8,033 nucleotides of DNA from an uncultured Bacilli bacterium (lineage in GTDB: Bacteria; Bacillota_I; Bacilli_A; ML615J-28; CAG-313), in assembly GCA_947627685.1 (NCBI GenBank), contig CANQWZ010000059.1, positions 1 through 8,033 of the forward strand, written 5' to 3'. The notes beneath the pieces were generated by a model that did no database searches, was not told where the DNA came from, and was given only the letters and a program-made list of their open reading frames with translations. The position numbers were made by a program, and so were the translations under genes. This document shows positions 1-5,708 of the stretch, one piece after another (position 1 is the first letter of the stretch; every line of letters starts with the position of its first letter).

Positions 1-613
1 TAAAACGACCATTATCAAATTAATAGAACGTTTTTATGATCCTATTCAAGGTGAAATTTTCTTAGGAAGCGAGAACCTTAAAAATTACGACTTAGAAACG
101 ATTAGAAAATATATCGGTTTAGTAAGTCAAAAGGCTGTCCTTTTCAAAGGAACTATTAGATTTAATCTCAAAATGGCTAATCCTCTTGCCACCGATGAAG
201 AAATGCTTTCCGCATTAAAGATGGCTCTTGCGTATGACTTTATAGCTAAAAAGGGTGGATTAGAATGTATGGTTGAGGAAAATGGTAGGAACTTTTCGGG
301 TGGACAACGTCAAAGACTAACAATTGCTATTGCGCTTGTCAAAAAGCCTAAGATTCTTATTTTAGATGATTCAACTAGTGCTCTTGATTATATGACTGAT
401 GCTTTAGTTAGAAAGAATCTTTCAGACTTATCACCTACTTTAACGACCATTATTATTTCCCAAAGAGCAAGTTCATTAAAAGAAGCTAATCAAATTTTAG
501 TTTTAGATAATGGTGAAGTAGTGGGAATAGGAACGCATTTTGAATTAATTAATAATTGTCAAATATATAAAGAAATTTGTGCTTCACAAAATAAAGAAGG
601 GAGGAATTTTTAA
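1..613 (+). CDS. ABC exporter subunit A, C-terminal part of ATPase domain (5' truncated)
   Basis: This is the 3' end of an ABC transporter gene; the reading frame is open from base 2, so the gene starts upstream and the first ATG inside the window (173) is internal. The 203 visible residues begin in the last residues of Walker A (K-T-T) and contain the Q-loop (Gln43 of the fragment), a canonical signature FSGGQ (98-102), Walker B ILILDD (118-123), and the D-loop SALD. Two catalytic positions are non-canonical: the usual Walker B glutamate is Asp123, and the H-loop histidine is Gln154 (S-Q-R-A-S instead of A-H-R-L-S). In heterodimeric exporters of the BmrCD, LmrCD and TM287/288 type one subunit carries a degenerate site of this kind. 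Its partner is the next gene, which overlaps it by one base. The membrane domain lies outside the window and the substrate cannot be inferred. Confidence 0.93.
   Translation, partial: KTTIIKLIERFYDPIQGEIFLGSENLKNYDLETIRKYIGLVSQKAVLFKGTIRFNLKMANPLATDEEMLSALKMALAYDFIAKKGGLECMVEENGRNFSGGQRQRLTIAIALVKKPKILILDDSTSALDYMTDALVRKNLSDLSPTLTTIIISQRASSLKEANQILVLDNGEVVGIGTHFELINNCQIYKEICASQNKEGRNF
599..604 (+). promoter_or_regulatory. Ribosome binding site of ABC subunit B
   Basis: GGGAGG sits 8 bases before the ATG at 613, inside the last codons of the upstream subunit. It fixes the start of the second subunit at the one-base overlap and suggests roughly balanced production of the two halves of a heterodimer. 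Confidence 0.8.
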
Positions 614-2334
614 TGATTAAACGCCTTCTTTCTTACTTAAAAAAATACCTTTTAGCCATTATTAGTGTTCTTCTTTTTGCTTTAATTAATGTTATTGCCA
701 CTTTATTAATACCGGTTTTAATAGGTAAGGCTATCGATAAAATTATTGGTTTTAGTGATGTTGATTTTACTTTTGTATATTTAATGATAGGCTATATTGT
801 AATAGCTGTGATAACTTCTAATCTTTTTAGTTATTTATATGAATTAATCATGTCAATTATTTGTGAAAAAATAGTCTTAAATTTAAGAAAAGAAGTATTT
901 AATAAAGTTTTATATTTACCTCTTTCATATATCGATAGCAATCGTCATGGTGATATCGTTAGTATTATTGTTGCGGACATCGAACAAGTATCAAATGGTT
1001 TGTTACAAGGTTTTAAACAATTATATCGTGGCATCATCATGATTTTAGCAACACTCATTTTTATGTTTGTTATCAAATGGGAAATAGCTTTAATTGTTGT
1101 TTTAGTTACGCCAATATCACTATTTGTTGCATGGTTCATATCTAAAAAATCCCATGATTATTTTAGGCGTCAAGCCAAAATTAATGGTGAACTAGGGGGC
1201 TATATTTTGGAAATGGTAACTAATCAAACTAATGTTAAAAGTTTATGCTACGAAAAAGAGGCTATTAAAAATTTTGAGGCTTTAAATAATGATTTATATG
1301 AAGTTGGAAAAAATGCGCAATTTATTTCTTCAACCACGAACCCTTCAACTCGTTTTGTCAATGGTTTAGTTTATGCCTTAGTAGGCCTTGTTGGTGCGAT
1401 TTATGTTGTTAAAAATAATGATCTTTTTACTGTTGGTATGTTATCTACCTTCTTAACATATGCTAACCAATATACTAAGCCTTTTAATGAAATATCAGGC
1501 GTAATTAGTGAAATACAAGCTGCTAGTGCTTCGTTTAAAAGAGTAATTAAACTATTAGATCTTCCAAATGAAGTAGATGATGGTAAAGAAGAAATAGTAC
1601 TCCCTGTTGATAATATTACCTTTGATAATGTAAATTTTTCATATAATGAAAGTCAAACGCTTATTACTAATTTTAATTTAGAAATTAATAAAGGTGAAAA
1701 AGTTGCGATTGTTGGGCCTACTGGATGTGGCAAAACGACACTTATAAATTTATTATTAAGATATTATGATCCTAATAGTGGTAATATTTATATTGATAAT
1801 ATTAATACGCTTGATCTTAAAAAAGCAAGTTTGCGAAAAGCATATGGCTTAGTTTTACAAGACACGTGGCTCTTTAGAGGTAGTGTTAAAGAAAACATCG
1901 CATATGCTAAACCAAATGCTTCTTTAGAAGAAATAAAAAAGGTCGCAACGCTTGCTCATGCTACCGGGTTTATTGAAAGACTTCCTCAAGGCTATGATAC
2001 AATTATTAGTGAAAATAGTGGCCTTTCACAAGGTGAAAAACAATTAATAGCGATTGCAAGATTAATGATGGTTCAAGCCGATATGGTTATTTTAGATGAA
2101 GCAACCTCATCAATTGATACAAGAACGGAAGAAAAAATCGTTGATGCTTTTAATTATATGATGAAAGGTAGAACAAGTTTTATTATTGCTCACCGTCTAT
2201 CAACTATTCAAGAAGCTGATAAAATTATTGTTATGAAAGATGGTCATATAATTGAAATTGGTAATCATCTAGAATTATTAAAACAAAACGGCTTTTATGC
2301 TAAATTATATAAACAAGGTATCGTTGATAATTAA
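613..2334 (+). CDS. ABC exporter subunit B (membrane domain fused to ATPase domain)
   Basis: This encodes a full-length half-transporter of 573 residues, the usual size for the MsbA/BmrA-like exporter family. The N-terminal half has hydrophobic segments at about 10-40, 52-80, 137-157, 158-178, 250-268 and 270-285, consistent with six membrane helices. The C-terminal ATPase domain has Walker A GPTGCGKT (368-375), Q-loop Gln416, a deviant signature LSQGE (471-475), Walker B MVILDE with catalytic Glu496, and H-loop His527. The pattern is complementary to the upstream subunit: canonical Walker motifs here pair with that subunit's canonical FSGGQ to form the working ATP site, and the LSQGE signature here faces the degenerate site. 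The start codon shares its A with the stop codon of the upstream gene (TAATG), and a strong GGGAGG ribosome site lies 8 bases before it, so the two are translationally coupled. The exporter is often annotated as multidrug or lipid related, but the substrate is unknown. Confidence 0.95.
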   Translation: MIKRLLSYLKKYLLAIISVLLFALINVIATLLIPVLIGKAIDKIIGFSDVDFTFVYLMIGYIVIAVITSNLFSYLYELIMSIICEKIVLNLRKEVFNKVLYLPLSYIDSNRHGDIVSIIVADIEQVSNGLLQGFKQLYRGIIMILATLIFMFVIKWEIALIVVLVTPISLFVAWFISKKSHDYFRRQAKINGELGGYILEMVTNQTNVKSLCYEKEAIKNFEALNNDLYEVGKNAQFISSTTNPSTRFVNGLVYALVGLVGAIYVVKNNDLFTVGMLSTFLTYANQYTKPFNEISGVISEIQAASASFKRVIKLLDLPNEVDDGKEEIVLPVDNITFDNVNFSYNESQTLITNFNLEINKGEKVAIVGPTGCGKTTLINLLLRYYDPNSGNIYIDNINTLDLKKASLRKAYGLVLQDTWLFRGSVKENIAYAKPNASLEEIKKVATLAHATGFIERLPQGYDTIISENSGLSQGEKQLIAIARLMMVQADMVILDEATSSIDTRTEEKIVDAFNYMMKGRTSFIIAHRLSTIQEADKIIVMKDGHIIEIGNHLELLKQNGFYAKLYKQGIVDN

Positions 2335-2404
2335 GACAAATTATTTTTTGACAAAAAGTCCTTTTTAATGCGTAAAAATAGCAAAGTATAACAAGCATTT
2401 AAAC

Positions 2405-2433
2405 TTGCGAAAGTATGTATTTTATGGTATAAT
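2405..2433 (+). promoter_or_regulatory. Sigma-A promoter for pgsA-recA (extended -10)
   Basis: A -35 box TTGCGA (2405-2410, 4 of 6 match to TTGACA) is followed after exactly 17 bases by a perfect -10 box TATAAT (2428-2433), which is preceded by TGG, the extended -10 element. Transcription should begin near 2440. The pgsA ribosome site starts only a few bases later, so the leader is about 15 nt. No convincing terminator separates this promoter from the ABC genes, so some read-through from upstream is also possible. Confidence 0.8.
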
Positions 2434-2444
2434 GTTACTAGAAG

Positions 2445-2450
2445 AGGTGA
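2445..2450 (+). promoter_or_regulatory. Ribosome binding site that decides the pgsA start
   Basis: AGGTGA matches the 3' part of the ideal AGGAGGTGA. Two ATG codons follow in tandem, at 2452 and 2455. Counting from the last G of the AGG core (2447), the gaps are 4 and 7 bases, so the second ATG has the better spacing. Confidence 0.65.
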
Positions 2451-2454
2451 AATG

Positions 2455-3135
2455 ATGAACTTACCAAATAAACTCACCATTATAAGAATATTATTAATAC
2501 CAATTATTATCATCGTTTATACGATTGATCCCCTTAGATCTAATTATCTTTTATGGCCTACCTTATCGATAGCTAATTTTATTATTTTGCTAATTATTTT
2601 CATAGGTGCCATAACGGATTTCTTGGATGGTCAAATCGCAAGACGTGAAGGGTTAGTTACTAATTTAGGTAAATTTTTAGATCCTGTTGCGGACAAACTA
2701 TTGATATGTACGGCCTTTGTTATTTTAATGGAACAAAATGCTTTAAATCAACAAATGGCTTATTATTATGATCCCACTAATCCTATTCCTACTCCTAAAT
2801 TCATAACTTGGTGGATGTTAATTATTATTTTAGCTAGAGAATTTATCGTTACAGGTATTAGGCTAATTGCGGCAGGCGAGGGAAAAGTTATAGCTGCTAG
2901 TAAATTTGGTAAAGCTAAAACAACTTTACAATTTATAACTATTATTTTTCTTCTTGCTGGAGGAACAGCTTATGCCTACAATACTGGCCAACAGATGAAT
3001 ATACCTTTATGGTATGATATTACAGCTAAAATATTAATAGTTGCTATGTTAGCAGTAACAATATTTAGTGGTTGTGATTATGTTTATAAAAATATCGATG
3101 TTTTAAGAGAAAGAAAAAAGAAAATAAAAAAGTAG
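2455..3135 (+). CDS. pgsA: CDP-diacylglycerol--glycerol-3-phosphate 3-phosphatidyltransferase
   Basis: PgsA transfers the phosphatidyl group from CDP-diacylglycerol to glycerol 3-phosphate, giving phosphatidylglycerol phosphate, the committed step to phosphatidylglycerol and cardiolipin. The complete CDP-alcohol phosphotransferase signature D-x2-DG-x2-AR-x8-G-x3-D-x3-D is present (Asp55, Asp58, Gly59, Ala62, Arg63, Gly72, Asp76, Asp80). The start MNLPNKLT is the family's typical N-terminus. I chose the second of two tandem ATGs (2455 rather than 2452) because the AGGTGA ribosome site is better spaced to it. Several hydrophobic helices are visible (about 8-24, 37-54, 82-93, 118-138, 156-175, 189-206) and the tail is highly basic (RERKKKIKK). 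At 226 residues it is longer than Bacillus PgsA (about 193), mainly in the loops at about 25-36 and 93-117. The gene lies 9 bases before recA, as one operon driven by the promoter at 2405-2433. Confidence 0.95.
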   Translation: MNLPNKLTIIRILLIPIIIIVYTIDPLRSNYLLWPTLSIANFIILLIIFIGAITDFLDGQIARREGLVTNLGKFLDPVADKLLICTAFVILMEQNALNQQMAYYYDPTNPIPTPKFITWWMLIIILAREFIVTGIRLIAAGEGKVIAASKFGKAKTTLQFITIIFLLAGGTAYAYNTGQQMNIPLWYDITAKILIVAMLAVTIFSGCDYVYKNIDVLRERKKKIKK

Positions 3136-3144
3136 GAGAAAAAT

Positions 3145-4179
3145 ATGGCTGATAAAGTAAAACAATTAAAAATTGATGATATTGAAGCAACTAAAGATCC
3201 TGCCAAGGAAAAAGCTTTAGCAGAGGCGTTAAAAACAATTGAAAAGGCTTATGGCAAAGGCTCAATTATGCGTTTGGGTGATACTTCCCAAGAAAAAATT
3301 GAAGTAATACCTTCAGGCTCAATTGCCCTTGATATTGCCCTTGGTGTTGGAGGCTATCCTAAAGGAAGAATTATTGAAATTTTCGGTCCTGAATCTAGTG
3401 GTAAAACAACGTTTGCTTTACATGCGATTGCTGAAGCACAAAAAAAAGGTGGTTATGCAGCTTTTATCGATGCTGAGCATGCATTAGATCCAACATATGC
3501 TAAGGCACTAGGTGTTGATACTGATAATTTAATATTGTCGCAACCAGATAATGGCGAACAAGCTTTAGAAATAGTTGAAGCTCTTGTTAGAAGTAATGTA
3601 ATTGATATTATTGTTATTGATTCGGTAGCAGCTCTTGTACCAAAAGCTGAAATTGAAGGCGATATGGGTGATAGCCATGTTGGTTTACAAGCAAGACTAA
3701 TGAGTCAGGCTATGCGTAAACTTGCCGGAATTATTAACAAAAGTAAAACAGTTGCCATCTTCATTAATCAAATCCGTGAAAAAGTTGGTGTTTTATTTGG
3801 CAGCCCTGAAACAACATCAGGTGGTAGAGCTCTAAAATTCTATGCTACTATTAGATTAGATATTCGTAGAGTAGATCAAATAAAACAAGGTAGTGAAGCT
3901 ATAGGTAACTTAACAAGAGTAAAGGTTGTTAAAAATAAAGTTGCTCCACCATTTAAAGTTGCTGAAGTAGATTTAATCTATGGTAAAGGTATATCTTATG
4001 AAGGCGAAGTACTAGATTTAGCAACTAATTTAGAAATTGTCGAAAAATCTGGTTCTTGGTTTGCTTATAATGGTGAACGTTTAGGACAAGGTCGTGAAAC
4101 AGTTAAAGATTTATTAAAACAAAATCCCGAACTTGCCAAAGAAATCGAACAAAAGGTTCGCGAAAAAATTCTTGGTTAA
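3145..4179 (+). CDS. recA: Recombinase RecA
   Basis: RecA coats single-stranded DNA, drives homologous pairing and strand exchange, and activates LexA self-cleavage where an SOS system exists. The 344 residues match the usual length. Visible motifs are Walker A GPESSGKT (81-88), catalytic Glu101 in DAEHALD, Walker B IIVID with Asp149, loop L1 around EIEGDMGDSHVG (159-170), and loop L2 with FGSPETTSGGRALKFYA (208-224), corresponding to E. coli residues shifted by about +5. The N-terminus has a short charged extension before the first helix, and the C-terminus is short and not strongly acidic. The ATG at 3145 has TAGGAG 6 bases upstream, overlapping the pgsA stop codon. No separate promoter was seen in the 9-base gap, so recA is expressed from the pgsA promoter. 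The gene cinA, which sits between pgsA and recA in Bacillus, is absent here. A terminator follows directly. Confidence 0.98.
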   Translation: MADKVKQLKIDDIEATKDPAKEKALAEALKTIEKAYGKGSIMRLGDTSQEKIEVIPSGSIALDIALGVGGYPKGRIIEIFGPESSGKTTFALHAIAEAQKKGGYAAFIDAEHALDPTYAKALGVDTDNLILSQPDNGEQALEIVEALVRSNVIDIIVIDSVAALVPKAEIEGDMGDSHVGLQARLMSQAMRKLAGIINKSKTVAIFINQIREKVGVLFGSPETTSGGRALKFYATIRLDIRRVDQIKQGSEAIGNLTRVKVVKNKVAPPFKVAEVDLIYGKGISYEGEVLDLATNLEIVEKSGSWFAYNGERLGQGRETVKDLLKQNPELAKEIEQKVREKILG

Positions 4180-4182
4180 AAG

Positions 4183-4207
4183 ACTATGGGTAAAACCATA
4201 GTTTTTG
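4183..4207 (+). terminator. Rho-independent terminator after recA
   Basis: A perfect 7-bp stem ACTATGG / CCATAGT (4183-4189 with 4196-4202) and a 6-base loop are followed by a T-rich run (TTTTTGTTT). It starts 4 bases after the recA stop. The stem is short, so some read-through into upp is plausible, especially as no clear promoter was found before upp. Confidence 0.8.
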
Positions 4208-4238
4208 TTTAAATAAAAATAAAAAAAGAGGTAAATAA

Positions 4239-4865
4239 ATGTCTAAAATCACAATTTTTAATCATCCTTTAATTCATCATAAACTTACCATAATTCGTGA
4301 TGAAAAAACTAACACAAAAGATTTCCGTCAAACAATTAATGAAATTGCAACACTAATGGCTTTTGAAGCAACAAGAGATTTACCCGTAAAAGCAGTTAAA
4401 ACGACTTCCCCTATTGCGGTTGCAACTACTTATACACTTGATTGTGAAGTTGTTATTGTGCCTATTTTAAGGGCAGGAATTGGTATGGTAGATGGTATTC
4501 AAAGTTTAATTCCTACAGCCAAAGTAGGTCATATTGGCTTATATCGTAATGAAGAAACTTTAGAACCACAATTATATTATGCTAAATTTCCCCCAACCAT
4601 AAAAAATGCAGTAGTTTTCTTAGTTGATCCTATGCTTGCAACAGGTGGATCTGCGGTTGCTGCGATTGATATCTTAAAAAAGCAAGGTGCCAAAAAGATT
4701 ATTTATATGGGAATTGTAGGTGTTGATCAAGGTATTAACAATTTAAGTAGTAAACATCCTGATGTAGATATTTATTTAGCCGCCAAAGATGAAAAATTAA
4801 ATGATAAAGGTTATATTGTTCCAGGCCTTGGCGATTGTGGCGATCGTATTTTTGGAACTAAATAA
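4239..4865 (+). CDS. upp: Uracil phosphoribosyltransferase
   Basis: Upp converts uracil and PRPP to UMP in pyrimidine salvage, acting in the cytosol. The 208-residue length is typical. The PRPP-binding signature FLVDPMLATGGSA (127-139), the upstream VPILRAG (74-80) and the C-terminal uracil-binding segment YIVPGLGDCGDRIFGTK (192-208) are all intact. One conserved segment differs: where most family members have A-A-P-E-G, this protein has V-G-V-D-Q-G (150-155). The ribosome site AAGAGG (4226-4231) is 7 bases from the ATG. The gene lies 59 bases after recA, separated by a hairpin terminator. The short A/T-only stretch before it shows no recognisable -35 box, so its transcript may come from read-through or from a weak promoter I cannot see. 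It ends at a terminator shared with the convergent recU. Confidence 0.97.
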   Translation: MSKITIFNHPLIHHKLTIIRDEKTNTKDFRQTINEIATLMAFEATRDLPVKAVKTTSPIAVATTYTLDCEVVIVPILRAGIGMVDGIQSLIPTAKVGHIGLYRNEETLEPQLYYAKFPPTIKNAVVFLVDPMLATGGSAVAAIDILKKQGAKKIIYMGIVGVDQGINNLSSKHPDVDIYLAAKDEKLNDKGYIVPGLGDCGDRIFGTK

Positions 4866-4875
4866 ACATTAAATT

Positions 4876-4915
4876 AAAAGTGAATAACAGTTTAAAACTA
4901 TTGTTCACTTTTTTT
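4876..4915. terminator. Bidirectional terminator between upp and recU
   Basis: A long hairpin pairs AAAAGTGAA (4876-4884) with TTCACTTTT (4904-4912), continues through a G-T wobble and two A-T pairs, skips a C-A mismatch (4888/4900), and closes with AGTT/AACT around a 3-base loop. On the plus strand it is followed by a T run to 4915, 10 bases after the upp stop. On the minus strand the other arm ends in TTTTAATTT. The recU stop codon (4898-4900) and its last five codons lie inside the stem, so the hairpin serves both converging genes. Confidence 0.85.
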
Positions 4916-5500
4916 AGCAATTAATAAATCAACAACTTTTAAATAATCAATTTCCGGTGCATAACCGGTAGGTACTAAATAACCTTCATCAATAAAATCT
5001 TGGTGACTAATACTTTTTTTACCATCTTTTAAAGCAAGCTTATAACGGGCGTATAAATTTTTAGCAGGTAAAATAAAAATTTCTTTATAAAGCGAAAATT
5101 CAATTATTAAAAAAGCAATTCCGCCCATTTCATCAATGGTAATTAAATGTTCTATTTGATGTTTATATATATGTGCAAAAGAAAAACTAGTGCTATGACA
5201 ACATTTAGCTTCAAAATCAATATGATATCCTTTATAAATACCATTGTAATCGGTAGTTGATGGTGTGCGGTAATAAGCTTCAACAATTCTTGCTTTATTA
5301 CGGGCAGGGTAGTCAACTTTAACAATTTGCACAGGTGTTGGTTTTTTAAAAATAGAAGCAATACGTGCTTGTAAATAATAATTATTACTATTATTTATGC
5401 GATCTTCAAATTCGGTTCCTAAATTAGCTTTTTTAAGATTTCTTTTTTTGAGGTTTAATGAAGATGGAACCTTTTGCATTTGGTTTGGATATTTTATCAT
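4898..5500 (-). CDS. recU: Holliday junction resolvase RecU
   Basis: RecU cleaves Holliday junctions at the end of recombination and, in Bacillus, also modulates RecA. The protein is 200 residues from the chosen start, close to Bacillus RecU (about 206). Family landmarks are MIKYPN at the N-terminus, NNYYL (39-43), KKPTPVQIVKVDYP (52-65), the catalytic block STTDYNGIYKG...DFEAK with Asp84, Glu97 and Lys99, HQIEH (114-118) and GYAPEIDYLK (179-188). The frame is open upstream to an ATG at 5545, but I reject that start: the extra 15 residues are encoded by the promoter itself, while the ATG at 5500 has AGGTGA with ideal spacing and restores the family N-terminus. It has its own promoter, is convergent with upp and divergent from rny. 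Its last codons form part of the shared terminator. An adjacent Cys-Cys pair (100-101) follows the catalytic lysine. Confidence 0.95.
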   Translation of the reverse strand: MIKYPNQMQKVPSSLNLKKRNLKKANLGTEFEDRINNSNNYYLQARIASIFKKPTPVQIVKVDYPARNKARIVEAYYRTPSTTDYNGIYKGYHIDFEAKCCHSTSFSFAHIYKHQIEHLITIDEMGGIAFLIIEFSLYKEIFILPAKNLYARYKLALKDGKKSISHQDFIDEGYLVPTGYAPEIDYLKVVDLLIAKKSEQ

Positions 5501-5504
5501 TTTA

Positions 5505-5510
5505 TCACCT
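5505..5510 (-). promoter_or_regulatory. Ribosome binding site that decides the recU start
   Basis: On the minus strand AGGTGA precedes the ATG at 5500, with 7 bases between the AGG core and the start. It supports MIKYPN as the N-terminus and lies at or within a base or two of the predicted transcription start. Confidence 0.75.
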
Positions 5511-5516
5511 ATTACC

Positions 5517-5545
5517 ATTATATCAATAAACAAATATTTTTTCAA
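5517..5545 (-). promoter_or_regulatory. Sigma-A promoter for recU (extended -10)
   Basis: Read on the minus strand, TTGAAA (5545-5540, 5 of 6 match) is followed after 17 bases by a perfect TATAAT (5522-5517), which is preceded by TGA, the extended -10 element. The start of transcription should be near 5510, leaving a leader of only about 10 nt before the ATG at 5500. Confidence 0.8.
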
Positions 5546-5597
5546 GCAAAGTAAGCATTCTAAATAGTTAGTAATATTAATAAAAACCTTATATTAT

Positions 5598-5626
5598 TTG
5601 ACATTTTTAACCTTTTTTGATATAAT
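5598..5626 (+). promoter_or_regulatory. Consensus sigma-A promoter for rny
   Basis: A perfect -35 TTGACA (5598-5603), a 17-base spacer and a perfect -10 TATAAT (5621-5626) with TGA immediately before it (extended -10) give a textbook strong promoter. Transcription should begin near 5633, giving rny a leader of about 76 nt that contains a 12-bp palindrome. It fires away from the recU promoter. Confidence 0.9.
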
Positions 5627-5645
5627 TAATAAGTAAGAAATTATT

Positions 5646-5657
5646 GTGCTATAGCAC
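5646..5657. repeat. 12-bp perfect palindrome in the rny leader
   Basis: GTGCTATAGCAC equals its own reverse complement. It lies about 13-25 bases downstream of the predicted rny transcription start. As DNA it has the form of a dimeric repressor operator; as RNA it could form only a 4-bp stem with a 4-base loop. It has no T run, so it is not a terminator. The symmetry is seen directly; a regulatory role is inference. Confidence 0.5.
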
Positions 5658-5693
5658 TTGAATATATAATTTACATTACAAATAATAAATAAG

Positions 5694-5699
5694 AAGGAG
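5694..5699 (+). promoter_or_regulatory. Ribosome binding site that decides the rny start
   Basis: AAGGAG lies 9 bases before the ATG at 5709 and 12 bases before a second, adjacent ATG at 5712. The spacing favours the first, giving a protein that begins MMPIW. Confidence 0.7.
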
Positions 5700-5708
5700 A
5701 CAAAATTT

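Noticed and set aside
173..175. ATG at 173 as a true gene start
   Set aside because: The frame is open back to base 2 and encodes the end of Walker A and the Q-loop before this ATG, so it is an internal methionine.
945..1139. Minus-strand open frame of 64 codons
   Set aside because: It lies wholly inside the membrane domain of ABC subunit B on the opposite strand, with no family resemblance; it is a shadow.
2348..2366. TTGACA and a small hairpin after ABC subunit B
   Set aside because: No -10 box lies at suitable distance from this TTGACA, and the hairpin has only a 3-bp GAC/GTC stem or an A/T-only stem, too weak to call a promoter or terminator.
2331..2513. Minus-strand open frame of 60 codons over the pgsA promoter
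   Set aside because: It overlaps the promoter and start of pgsA, has no recognisable protein features, and is explained by base composition.
5152..5361. Second minus-strand open frame within recU
   Set aside because: It is an alternative frame of recU, whose own frame is supported by catalytic motifs along its length.
5665..5670. Second TATAAT in the rny leader
   Set aside because: No acceptable -35 box at 16-18 bases; the T-G-rich sequence at 5644-5649 is only 15 bases away and poor. In such A+T-rich DNA this hexamer is expected by chance.
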